From Istiophorus platypterus (taxonomy: Eukaryota > Chordata > Actinopteri > Istiophoriformes > Istiophoridae), in contig CM029129.1 of NCBI GenBank assembly GCA_016859345.1, positions 12,598,946 through 12,662,945 on the forward strand: a stretch of 64,000 nucleotides of DNA, read 5' to 3'. The position numbers were made by a program, and so were the translations under genes. Shown here in pieces: positions 51,378 through 63,925 of this stretch (position 1 is the first letter of the stretch; each line of letters begins with the position of its first letter). A model generated the notes under the pieces. That model saw nothing but the letters and a program-made list of their open reading frames with translations. It did not search any database and was not told the DNA's origin.

Positions 51378-51383
51378 TTTATT
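51378..51383 (-). terminator. ttc3: ttc3 polyadenylation signal AATAAA (minus strand)
   Basis: The plus strand reads TTTATT, 129 bp beyond the ttc3 stop at 51512. With the vps26c signal at 51183 it defines a tight convergent 3' end, with predicted cleavage sites about 150 bp apart. Confidence 0.72.
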
Positions 51384-51511
51384 GATTAGAAGTATTAACT
51401 GGTATCAACATTGTAATTATACAAAAAAGGTGAAGTCTTTTATAGTAAAATGAACAGCGTAAAAGCACAGACATTTGTTTACTGAAGGACAAGGTGATTA
51501 GGGTTAAGACG

Positions 51512-54500
51512 TTACGGGGCTTGGCGTCTCCTGCCAGTAAGGACAGGGAAATCTTCAGGCAGCAAGGTGTGATCTCTGCAGGTGGGACAGGTGCTCTGCT
51601 TCCTCAGCCATGACTTGATGCACTGTAGGAACAGCAAGTACAACATGTTAAAACAAGCTGCAGCCACCATCCACGCATCAAATCTAGGACTGGATATTCT
51701 AACTTATTTTGTTAGGAACTGAATGATATAATTTTATTAAACGGGTTATTAACATCTGTTTGTTCATTCTCAGTGTTTACTCTGAGGGGGATTTGCAGCA
51801 AGCTTTTGTCAGGTCCTGCTCATGCCTTTTTGACAGGCTTGTGTGGGCCTAAGCTGAAGGACTGTAGTTTAAAAAAAAAAGCTACCAAGTGGACTTGCTG
51901 ACCACAAAACAGTACAATGTTTCATGTGTTATGCATGTACTCGGCAACTCGGCAACGTACATGCATGTCCGTGATGAAATACACATTCCTGCCACGTCTT
52001 TCAAGTTATTCGACAGATTGACACTCAGTGGCAATAATGCGCAACGAAAGAGCAATGCACAGAGGTTTACAACAGGGTTTTAAAAATTAGACAGCTTACT
52101 GATGATGCAGTATTGAATATGTAGGGCCTGAAATGCTCTGCAGCTGGACACCATGCATGAACCTACTGTTAACCAATGACATCAAAATGCTTTTAGAAGT
52201 ACAACAAGCTATTTAGATATATATTTCTTTAAAAAGGGACAAGTCAGAAAATTAACAAATACCCTTTTAGTTGGGCTTTTGTAGTTAATTCTTGCAGCGA
52301 CCTCTGCATAAAATCGAACAGGTAATCCTCAGATACCTCTGAGGTCTTTCTGACTCCCGTCGACTCATTTCACACTGTTCCAACTTTTAAGAGTATCTGG
52401 AAGAAGATGTTAATGAAATCCTCCCTGGTTGTCCCTGTACAGTTTTCTTGCTCACCTCGTTGTGGAAGCTGTGTCTGCACTCCAGCACGCAGATGTCGTC
52501 CGGACTCATGTCGTCGTGACAGATGATGCAGGGATCCTCCACATTGAGCTGCAGTCGACACACACACACACAGTCAGCTCCAAACTGGAGATTGTAGAGT
52601 ACTGGCCAAGTACTTCATTAATCCCAGTGAGCAGTGTTCTCTTAACTCACAGTAGCAGCATGGCTCTACATGTTTCCCTCAGGATTAATTGTAATAACTT
52701 AAGCGATCATCTAAATTTTCTGCTCCAACATCAGGTCAAAATTTCTCTCTCTCCAATACTTAGGGTCATTAACAAAAACCTACAAAGCTTAAGATATTCC
52801 CATCAGCCTCAGTGCTAGTTTGTTTTATGCTAATTAGCAAATGTTATCATGCTAACACTAAATTCAGATGGTGAATATTCTAAACATTCTAAACCTGCCA
52901 TATTAGCCTGGTAGCATAGCAACCAATTCCATTTTTACAGTTACTCCAAAAAAAACATTTTTTTATCCATCTTATACCTGAAGAGATGTGCTTTTTTGAA
53001 ACTATCATCAAAACTCTTCTCAAATAAATTACTTTTTAAATGTCACTCCTGCTTTTATCCAGTATTTCATCTTTTTAAATTTTATTGTTGCCCGATTCTT
53101 CTGTTTATATCGTACAGTGCTTCGCCATTATGAGAATGATCTCTGGTGAACTGTAATGGGAAATTATTTTTATTTAGAATTTGTTCATCTATTTTATTTA
53201 TTTATTTTTTTAGATAAAACAAATTTTCACTTAAGGGAGATATTAATTGGTAAAGAAACCACTACAACAGTTACATCCCTAATCCAGGCTCATTTCCTCC
53301 CTCTAAGATCAAGTATTGTCTTACAAGTGCTTTGGCAAACAATCAGTAGGCTACAGAGGCACAAACAGCAGGTTTACAACACTGATAACAAACTGTTAAA
53401 AATGTTTATATCTTCTCCAAAGAGTCAAGAATGCATCAAGGACAATCCAACAAGCCGACCCTGTGTTGATCTACAAATTTGCTTTCTTTTGCCTCATGTC
53501 AATAGCAATTTTTTTTTTTTTTTGCTCCAAGTCAAACCCTTTGAAAAATGCCAGTGTCGTTTGTACTGATAGATGATTTTGGACTTACTGCATTGGGTTG
53601 TGTGGCTCTCTGGGATCCCACAAACTGCCAGACCGAAGCTGGGGTCGCCAAAGGGGGAGTAGCACACTGAGCTGGACTCCCACATCCCACGATGCTGGAT
53701 CTGACAGAGTTAAGCCTCTCCTGAGAGTAAAAAAAATAAAATAAGCAGCTGACACAATCATTGGGCTATCAATACCAAACACTAGTGGTCTACACAGATA
53801 TGCATAACAATGGCCTGAGTGGTGACCTGTTTGTCGGAAGAGGCCAAAATTACCATATTGGCTTGAATATAAAACAATGTTTTCATTTGGGGATTAATTA
53901 AACATTAAATTAAACATTTGGGAAAAAGTGGGTGTTGTATTTTACTCAAGGATTAGACAATTACAGGTTCTTATTTAGAGATCTTACCTTTTTTAACTAA
54001 TTCACTTTTACGGTTTGTTTGCTGTTTTTTTTAAATTGTTTTTGTGTTACTCTTTCTACTCGATTGCTTTTTTAATTTGTCTGCCTGAGGGATGAATCTG
54101 CTTTGGTCTGATTTTCCATACCATGTGGGGAAATGAAGACCTACTTTAATGGATTCATAAGGGGGCTTTTGTGGTCAGTTTATAGTGAATCTTTTAGTTC
54201 TTGCTGTTTAGGAAGCAAAGTTTAATTTACAACCTGACAAGTAAGAATAAGTTTAAAGTGTCTCCTGGTGTCTTAATTGCAGAAACAGACCAGGGATTGA
54301 ATCAGCAATCAAACTGCCCAGAATAACCACTGTCTCAAAAAGTCTGAAAAATGCAAACAGCCAGACGAAAAAGAAATTAGTTTGACAGGAGAGCAGGTGA
54401 ATGTGTGACTCATAGACAGGGTGAAATATACATTCTACCATTGCCAAAATGTCTCACGTTTCAAGGTGAACAGGTTTCAATGAATGAAAACTGGACCAAG

Positions 54501-56370
54501 AATATCTCATGTGGAAATCATTCCCAACAGTCTGAATGTGTTTATCTTTAATCCACACCCACCTGATGGTCCAGAATCAGCTGGGTGACTCCACTGACCA
54601 CATCCTGCAATACCATGCTGTTGAGGCTTCCACCACTGGATGAACGAAACTCCTGAATAAACCTCATCATGTCTGATCTGAATAAACACACACAGTTAAT
54701 TGATTTTATTACTCACATTTTATGTGCAAGAGTAAATCTGCCTGTTTTGCTCTAAGTTCATAATCTGAGTGATGTAATGTTTCCTAACTTTGTCTACTTT
54801 CATACATTGCAGTTGACAGGTGGACAATGTAATTGTTTAAAGATATAAAAAAACCCAACAATTTTAATATGAAACCCTAAGATTTGTTTTTTCAAGTATT
54901 ATAACCAAGATATACATTTAGCAGCATATCTTATGTTGAAAAATAAACTTGCCATTGACAAACTGTAATGGTGATTGTTTCTAAGTGATGTGAAGACCAG
55001 TTTAACATTTTCGTTCTGGAATTTTGGCAAATTAAAAGCCTAATTCTGGTAGAGTACTAAAAACTGAATCATAGCTGAATATCTGTTTTAGCAAACCATC
55101 CATTTGTTGGTAAATAATCTTTGTACAAGTTTTTGTGTGGGGGGGGTGAAAAAGGGAAAAAAAATGACTTTTTAAAAACATTAGATGAAGAGTCACACAG
55201 TCAAAAGAGTGTCTCACTTTGGCAACAATGGTTCAATGCTACCTTTTATAGTCAGGGAAGATGGTACCCAGGCGCTCCATTGCTTTGTCAAACATGGTGC
55301 TGTGTGGAGGTCTGCGCTCTGTCTGAGCTGGAGCGACCAGTGCCTGAGCTCTAGATGGGGCTGTAGAGTGCTGGATGGGCGGGGGGCTGCTGTGTGAGAC
55401 CTGGCCTGGGGACTGAGAAGTAAACTCTTTGGCTGCCACAGAGAGCTGCAACATTTACACAGAACAGGAAAAACAAACAGACATTTTTATACTTATAGCT
55501 CTAAATAGTACATATTAAATTACTAGGGACACCACCATCCTGTTTTCATTGGCCCCAATCCAATACTTACATTTAATTAAATGTTGATGAAATATGTATC
55601 TGATACATTAAAATAACACCCTGTTCATCACTACATTCATCATCTTAAATCACTGATATGAATAAAAGTTAAACTCGAGAACATGACTCCAAAAATTAAC
55701 AACGTGAAATTCCAGAGAGAAGACATATTAATCTGTTGGAAATAGGGTACCCACAAAAAAAATTAATGTAACAGAGTGGAAGTTTTTCCCTCACAAAATA
55801 TCTTTGGCTGAATACAGATTATGGCATGTGGAAACCAAACACAGACACAAGACAAGTTTAATTTTGGCCTTTTGTTAGTTTATATGACCTGCCGCCAAGG
55901 TTAATTGTCATTTTAAATGGGGAAAGTGACAGTTAGCCATGGCTAAAAATGAGAAGCTGCAACCTGAGCGTTCTATACACTGAGAAAGAGAAAAGTTATG
56001 CCTGAGTTTAGTGATTCTGTTCATGTTCTTTTTCTTATCTGGATGTCAAAACTCAAAAGGTGCAAATGTGAATCTATTTGTGCACTGCTCTAATTTTCAA
56101 AAAATTTTCAGAAAAATGCTTGCATTTAGAGTCCAGCTAATGTAAAGGAGAGCAGTGCAGCATTACTCAGCTCAAAACATCTATATCTTTACTATCTATT
56201 TTACTACTGAAAAAGGAAAAAATAATCAACTGTTAAAGATGAAGTATATCTGTCTTGTGTGGTAGTGAAGGGTTTTTTTGTATTGTATTTGTGTAAGTGG
56301 TTTTAAATCAAAAGAAAAAAAGCAGATGTCTTCTAAAAGCACAAGCACAACCATGGTAATTCTTTTAGTA

Positions 56371-56460
<90 letters not shown>

Positions 56461-59400
56461 GTCATAATGACAAACATTGTTATTCAGAATATTTTCTACA
56501 TTTATGATGGTTAGTTATTAACTTTTAGTGGAAACACTGCCCTGCTGGTGCCCTTTAAGCTTTTCATCAAACAGGACTCAGACTTCTGTCTCTTCCAAAA
56601 CAATGTCTTCAAATTGCTTTTTTTTTTTTAATCACCAATGAGTAAAAAAGTTATTCATTTACAATAATAGAAACAGAAAAGAACAGCTCATGTGGTGACT
56701 CCAGTGAGAAGCATTACCTTTTGTGCTGGAAGTTCAGGCTGGTTGCTGATGTTGACTGGAAGCATCTCATTGACCCTCCTGCCATTCTTTGCTTGATCAA
56801 TCTGCTCCTGGTACTGTGCCTGTGGACCATATGGAAACATAAAACAGATCGTAAGAAAAGCATTGCACATATAGAGGTTATGGTTATTCTTTAAAAAAAA
56901 ATAAGATTTACTGAATCACAAGGACAACAACGCATTTGACCTCAGGCTGCATTTGGTTACTTTACTAAGGTCATTGACCAAGACTAAAAATCGTTTCGGT
57001 TTAGTGAGGTTTCAAACACTGTCAACATAGTAAGACAAGAAGCTACAGTGAGAGAGAACTAAACTCTGTCGTCTAGACTGGGCAGCATTAGACATGATTT
57101 GTCAGATGTCAGGTTGTACAATGAGTGCCTGGTGAATTGTAGTACTAATATATAAAAAAAAAGGCAAATAAAAGCGGACAAGTTATTAGCTCTTGTCATC
57201 CATCTGCTCCACTTTTATGTTTTGAATATGCAAGTATCCAAGGTTTTCCTCTCAGCCAGAGTCCAACCAAATCCCTAAACTTTATTCAAAAATTGCATAT
57301 AAGACATGTTGCATGGGCCACTGCACTGAGCAACTTCATATCGTATTTAATTCAGGTAAAGAGACATTAAAAAAAAAAAAACATTCTCCCCTAAAATTAC
57401 AGGATCCGTCTACCTCAAAAGTTGAGATTTTCTTTTCAGCCTCTTGAACAGTGGCTCTCCAGCTCTTTCTAGTCATTTCCAGGTCTTGGTTTGGGTGTCT
57501 GAAAAGATGAAGGTAATTATACATACATCTGATATCATCTGGTCCATGTTTAGTGCATTCTGTTAGCAGGACTTAGCTACAGCTGTGGTTTCACTCCTCT
57601 TACCTGTGTACTGCTTCATCCAGTTTGGTCAGCATAGCCTTGGCGTCTGCCAGCTCTTTGTAGAGGCCGTATAAACCCTTGTCCCGGCTGCTCTCCACAA
57701 CTGATAACTGCAGCAGCAAACCAAACAGCGTTAAAGGACAGGTTCATAATTTTTCTCATCCATCTGAAAATATAGTCAGGTGGCCTTATGTACAGTGATG
57801 TGCAAAAGTTTTAAGCACTTTAGATGTTTAGATTCTTATCCATCACACAACACCCACAGCCACAGTCAGAACTACCAAGCAGAGCTGATGCTGTTGTAAA
57901 GTCAAAGGGCGGTTGCAATAAATAAGGATTGTATTTTGTTTTTTCCATTTACTGCACTTTGCATGAATTTAAAAAAAATTAAATGGCACCATGCTATGAA
58001 AGAGTTCTTTCTTGAATCATTAAGGAAAAGAAGTGACTAATTAAAAGTGACTGTTTAGGTTGGAGGTATAGAACCTACCCGTGCTGTGCAAGACCTCCTG
58101 GTGGCTGAGGTAAACAAGGCTTTACAGCGCTTGATCTCATCCTCCAGACTCATCTTCTCAGCTTCTGACTGATTGCTGAAGGAACAAAAACAAAGACATG
58201 AACAGGAAAAAAATCTAGGAGGGTTTTAGTTTATGCTTCAATTTAACCTCTCTCTTGCCACTTACCCCAGCTCTATGAAGTCCCTCAACTTTTCATCATA
58301 GTTGGCTTTCTTCTCTCGGATGTTTCGGGCCAAACTATGCATGGAAAAAAGACACAAATATATAATAATAATTTTAGAACAACTACTTCCATAAATAAGG
58401 CATCCTCACTTTGTGTGTGTATATGTATCACTAAGTATAAATGTAATTATATACAAAAGTAGGCATATACAAGCGCTTTTTGTTTTGGTTTTTTTTGGTT
58501 GTTTCTTCATTCTTATTGCAAATGCCAAAAACACGAATGTGATTGTGTGCTGTAAAAATTTAAGACTGTACCTTTATTCCAAATAAAAATTAAAAGGATG
58601 TTACATCTGCATTAACACTTTTGAATCAATAATGCAAGACCAGCCACTACAGGGAGAGCATTACATCGGAGATAACTGAGTCCACGTTCAAGCTGTCAGC
58701 TGGGATGCTTGAATAAACATGCAGGAAACAAATATTAAAAGTGCCCAGGTAATCCACTCTTAAAGCCTCAGTTGTACCTCCCATGTTCTTCCACCAACTC
58801 TTCTATATTCAGCTTGAGGGATTTCAGTACTTCCTGGTTGGCTTTCTTTTCCTTCTGGTCCTTCTTCAACTCCTCTTCCAGCTTCTGCTGGAAGAGTGCC
58901 AGCTCTTTATTGGTCACCTTGACAGGAGAAAAAAACCAACAAGAAACTCTTAAACCATTCAGATTTAGCCACTCACTTACAAATTCACTTTGATAATAAC
59001 TGCTTACAGACTTACCTGTATATTGGCAGTGATCATCTGAATGTCTTCCTCAAGGGAGGTGATGTTTTCTTTGTGCTTTAGGTTGTCTATGACACAGCCC
59101 TTCGCCATTTTATTGATCTGCTGCTCCAGTGTCCTGTTGTGATTTTCCTTTTTGTTAATGCCACCCTGGACAAAATAAAAGATTAAAAACAAAACAACAT
59201 ATGGGTCGAGGTTATATTTTCCAAATAAGGCTCTATCAGCATATACGTCGGCTGGTAAGTAACACTGGTTCTCTGGAACCACCCAATTCAAAGACTTTTT
59301 AATACCATACAGAATACAATATAATACCTGTTTAACTGTCTTACTTTTTAAAGAATGGCAGAAAATCAGTAGGAACAATGGGGCTTAAAATTATTAATCA

Positions 59401-62400
59401 AGTATGTGAATTTATATCACATCTATGTCAGTTCTTCCCAACTGTATATAAGAGGAATTCTTAGTCGACCCATCCACTACTGTTAATAAAACCAGTACTT
59501 TCAGTATTAGCTGGTAGCACAACTCTCCAGTTGGGTGTAAAACATTGCAGAGAAAGAAGATGCAAGGAGAATGTGCAGTTAAAAGAGCGCCAGTCAAATC
59601 TCAAACAGTGGAGAACAATGTAGAAAACATGATGAAAAGACTGTTTGTAATTTATCTTTATCTAACGCATTAATTTGAAGAACGGGACAGTCTTCTCATC
59701 ACTTCACACAGATCACAAGTTTCCATCTGCTTCATGTATATCACATTGGATAGAGAGACACTTTGTGTCACCATAAATGTCCTACTCAGTGTGTTCCCTA
59801 GATCAAAAAAGTAAAAGTAAGTACAAAATCTCTGTCCAGATTGTTTGTATAAGCTATGTGTTAATGTAAAAGATCGATCGATCGATCAATCAATCCAACC
59901 ATCCATCAATTAAGAAACAAAGAGAGAAACAAAGAAAGAATCAGCAAATTTTTTCTAGTATTGGTAAGGCACTACTTAAAGAGTTACAGATGCATGAAGC
60001 TACTCAACTCACCTGGCAGCTTTCAAAAGACTCATGAAGTTCTGTATTCACTGCTACACTGCTCATGGTCTCCGGACATGTCTAATAACGGGGCGAAAAA
60101 AAACAAACAAACAAACAAAAAACAACACATTTAAACTCAAACACAATTTAGCATGCATTTATATATTCATGTATTCCATCTAGTTTAAATTTTGGTATCA
60201 ACCTGTACTGCTGCATGTTTCTTCAAACTGCTTTCCTCAGTTGTCAATGAAGCAACTCCACCTGAATATGGATCCATTTCCCAAACTCCAACATTAGACT
60301 CACTGGCATGTGCATCCAACTCCTCATAGTCATTAGTTAAATAGTAAGGGGCTAGCAGTTGACTGTTACCAATACTCCAATGATTGTAGGGAACATTCTC
60401 TGAGTTAATGCCTACAGAGACGGCAACTCCACTAGCTGATGGGAAGCCAAATGCATATGGGCTTGGGAGGATGGGATTGACCTCAGTCTCTGCAGATGAA
60501 AAAGTGTCTGGATAGCTTGTGAAAGTGGGTATCTGCAAATCAAGAGGTAGAGTGTTTGTTTCAGGATCTACTATGATATCCAGGTCATCGAGGCTGCCTC
60601 CATGTCCAGCCTGCTGCAGGTGGACAGCATGCTTAGCCAGGCCGATACACCTCCCCATCTTTATGAAGCGAAGGGACTCTAGGAGAAAGGACTCAAAGCC
60701 ACCTGCTTCTTGAATCTTCTGCTGAGCCACAGGAGGGAAATTTTCAAGTTCACCCACAAGTAGGGGGTCCTCAGCAACAAGGGGACCATGCTCCTCCAAG
60801 ATCTGGGCAAAGTAGCTGCAGCAGTAGAGAGATAGTCCAAATATACCGATCAAAATGAGAATACATTATGAATGGAAAATACAAAGTATACAGGGCACAC
60901 TGATGATCAAGGGTAAACATACCAGGTGCTAAACTTTTCAATGAAAACAGATTATGTCAACCTGCTGATGATGCTAGAAGTACGACAATATGATGGTCAC
61001 TGCTGAGACAACTTTCTGCAGTTTCATTTAATGCAATCTCAAAGTATTATAATGGCTGTGCATTGTTTTTATGTCTGATGATCCGTCAAACTCATGGATC
61101 CATTACTCATACAGGCCTTCTTGGATTGAATATCATTGTCTCATTGGTATCTGAAGCAACATGCCCCCAGAAATGTGGTCCCACTCTGCTTGAGAGAGCT
61201 AGACTTAGCACTTATAAGCAGTATACTGACAAAAACTTAAAAAAAAAAAAGTGGTTACTGGGCTAGGGCAGTATCCATTTGATACTTTCCCCGACATATT
61301 TCTCCCTGTTGAAAGAAATTTATTCTATTTTTAATTTTCCTTACCATCAATGAAGAAATACTTTAAACTCCTGTTTCACATAACTTTTTCACATAATGTT
61401 GTTCAAATATTCAATGCTGAATGCATGAAATAAATGTAGGGAAGAGACACTCTCTCATGGGTAAGAATATTGGGTTTGGTTGTGGAAGTTTTGGTTTACC
61501 ATAATAGAAAAATATGTCTATACAAATCCAAAGGGCTGAAAAAGCCAAATAAATCCTTAGCCTAAAAGGCTACAAACCGGCCAAAAAGTAGTGAATCCTC
61601 CTATGATTTGGCACACGTGGATCTAGCAGACAGAAAGATCAGGTTGTTGCAGAAGGTAAACATACTTCTTTTTTTCCAAGTTCAGGACAGTAGGTGCACA
61701 CAGCCACCCTTCAACATTACCAACTGAACACCTTGATACCAACCAAGCCCAGTGGTGACCAAGTGTTTTACACCGTGGCACTCCTTAACAATTTTTTTTT
61801 ATGGCTCCCCTTAATGACCCAAACATAAGCTATGCTGCAGATTTGTGGATGAATATTAAACTTACACCCATATAGCACAATGAACATAGCCTAATTAAAT
61901 ATGTATGCATCTATAAATGGAACTGTAGCTTGCACTTACTCATACAAACTCTCTTTTGTTGGGTCAGGGTGGTTGTCCAAAATCTTTTTATATTGACCTC
62001 TGTGTCTTCTAGTGCTGTTGTACTGGTCCTCAAAACCAGCCACTTGCTCTCTAAGGTGACTAGGTACACTGAATGGATCAACAGGGTGAAGGAATGATCT
62101 GTTGACAGAAAGCTCAATGTAATGAGAAGTTATGATTACAGTTACAATATAATCTGTGTTTCCATGTGGATAATGCAACTTACAAAGAGTCATCTTCAAA
62201 AAAGTCTTGGTCCCACTCATCTCTTGGAGTTACACCTCTCATTCCAGACAAAACAATAATACCCTGAGAAGAAGGTAGGAGGATACGATTCAAATTGATG
62301 CTACATGGCCATATTCGGCTTTTAACAACTATCAATTTAACTTCTGACCTTAGGTTCTTTTTGTTTCTTTTTCCGGCCTCGACTCTTAGCCTTTATAGGA

Positions 62401-63143
62401 GAATTCTGAAATGAAAACAATTTGAATGAGCATAAACTTTGAAAGTCAAATCTAATGACATCTGCTCAAGGCTTAATTAAATATTAAATGTAATCAGGCA
62501 GAACCATAAGGGTTAAATCATATCAAAGGAATAGTTGAACATTTAGGGAAATGCACAGCGTGTGCTGTTTTATAGACAGATATGTACTGGACTGTTTTTT
62601 TATAATAAGCATATTCCCCAAAATATCAATCTACTCTTTTATGTTTAGTTTTTTGTGGCAACCAACTTCAATCCTGTGTCAACCAACAAAAACAAATGCT
62701 ATTAGGTTTCTTGAGACTTACATTTTGATTTTCATCAGACTTTTTTAAAACTGAACAATGTCCATCTGAAAAAAAAAGAAAAAAAAGAATGAGAAGTTAA
62801 ATCATGAAGTCCAGGCAAAACCCAGCAGAAAGTGAGCAGGTCTTCGAGTTAAGTTAAAAATGCGTACCCATCATATCAAAATACTCATCCAGTATAGTGT
62901 GGCAGGAGAGATACTCATCCCTATGCTCCTCCAGAGTCCAGATAAAGAGTCTCATGTCATGTGGCGGGGCCTGCTTTAAGTATTCAGTCACAGTCAAGCC
63001 AATGCTTGAAAAAAGCTCTGGACTAGTACCGAGCTTTGCTATAATGATCTCCTGCAATGGGCCATAGCTCAGCAGAAGAGCCAGGTCCAGCTGTTCCAAG
63101 TGTTCTGCGTAGCGCTCAATGAAGGATTTGGCAGCATTCAGGC
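51512..63143 (-). CDS. ttc3: ttc3, E3 ubiquitin ligase TTC3 (3' part, 19 coding exons)
   Basis: Minus-strand exons, 5' to 3': 63143-62868, 62765-62722, 62405-62349, 62263-62184, 62098-61940, 60815-60203, 60081-60013, 59165-59016, 58917-58778, 58334-58266, 58175-58079, 57707-57604, 57498-57414, 56819-56718, 55445-55243, 54677-54563, 53720-53589, 52548-52456, 51622-51512. Splice sites and phases agree throughout, encoding about 898 residues of an estimated 2000. The first exon has the TTC3-like segments SYGPLQEIIIAKLG and MRLFIWTLEEHRDEYLSCH. Exons at 59165-58778 are Lys/Glu-rich coiled coil (KELALFQQKLEEELKKD). The last two exons form a C3H2C3 RING-H2 domain (CIICHDD, ECRHSFHNEC, CPTC), split between Glu and Cys. 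TTC3 ubiquitinates phosphorylated Akt. The TPR domains and start lie beyond 64000. The gene is convergent with vps26c, as in human 21q22. Confidence 0.94.
52800..52925 (+). repeat. Fragment of the GCTAACATTT repeat family in a ttc3 intron
   Basis: 'GCTAATTAGCAAATGTTATC', 'ATGCTAACACTAAATTCAGA' and 'GGTGAATATTCTAAACATTC' parallel the left part of the 13.6 kb copy and continue into sequence of the same family. Confidence 0.55.
56375..56458 (+). repeat. Perfect (CA)42 microsatellite in a ttc3 intron
   Basis: 84 bp of uninterrupted CA in the intron between the exons at 56718-56819 and 55243-55445. Poly-His/Thr or Val/Cys readings across it are not coding. Confidence 0.97.
57785..58015 (+). repeat. 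Possible Tc1-like end remnant in a ttc3 intron
   Basis: 'TACAGTGATGTGCAAAAGTT' followed by 'TTAAGCACTTTAGATG' resembles the terminal sequence of a fish Tc1-like element family (TACAGTG-GTGCAAAAGT). The interior and other end are not clear. Confidence 0.4.
59872..59905 (+). repeat. (GATC)n/(CAAT)n tetranucleotide repeat
   Basis: Four GATC units run into CAAT/CATC units in a ttc3 intron. Confidence 0.85.
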
Positions 63144-63226
63144 CTAAAGGGGGTAGAAAAAAATTGGTCAGAAAATTTTTGAATGAGTTCTCTTTGTAAT
63201 TGCTCTGTTACTGTAATCTTCAAAGT

Positions 63227-63925
63227 CAGGGTCCAAAATTAACTTTTTGACTCAGTCAGAAAAAAAAAAAAAAAAAAAAAATCCACCAGTCATGCATATC
63301 TTTTCTGACCAAAATAATAAATTGCCTTTTTGTGTCACATAAACAGATGTGTCAGTATTTCATTATGATAATAAGATACTGTGTTGAATATGAACTTAAG
63401 ATTGACCAGTGCAAAATTTGCAAAATTATTTCAATATATTGATTGGCAGTAATTGATAAATGTTGTTTATCAAAATGTTGTGGCTTTTTAAATTTTTTTT
63501 ATTTTTAATTCTATTACAAATTTATGAAAGTCCACAGGGAGTCTGGCCTCATCACATAGAAAACAATGGAGTATGCATCTAGCCAGCTAGTTTAAATAAC
63601 GTTAGCTATGCTAATGAATGAATGACACCTGTTAAACTCACCCCAACATGCGTCTTACAATATTTTAACCCACCATGGACAAAACTAAAGTCACTGTTGC
63701 TGACAGTGCAGAGCGCAACACTATCATTCTTCACTCCTACACAGTGTAAGCTTTGTGTAGTCTAGGATGAAGTGTGTTTGTACCTGGACCACCAGGACAG
63801 TGTTTTAGGACTATTTTGGTACAAACATTTACTCACTAATGGGGCAAACAGTCTTCTGAGATTTACTCGACAAACAGAGCGTCTACCCGCCATGGGCGCT
63901 TGGTAGGTGTTAATTTCGGACCCTT
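63227..63925. mobile_element. Non-autonomous hAT-like DNA transposon with 8-bp target duplication
   Basis: The left terminus CAGGGTCCAAAATTAAC and the right terminus GTTAATTTCGGACCCTT are inverted repeats (15 of 17 matching when the right end is complemented). Immediately outside lie TTCAAAGT (63219-63226) and TTCAAAAT (63926-63933), direct repeats matching at 7 of 8 bases. CAGGG ends and an 8-bp duplication are the signature of hAT transposons. The 699-bp interior has no transposase frame; it holds a 22-bp poly(A) run near 63260-63281. It sits in the ttc3 intron upstream of the exon at 62868-63143. Confidence 0.8.

Noticed and set aside
61063..61266. 67-codon plus-strand frame in a ttc3 intron
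   Set aside because: Some wording recalls a decayed transposon, but neither end nor a consistent family could be identified, so no element is claimed.
63640..63900. Possible further ttc3 exon near the right edge
   Set aside because: The interval is inside the hAT-like element with CAGGG ends, so exon-like stretches there belong to the element. The next upstream ttc3 exon is presumed beyond the window.
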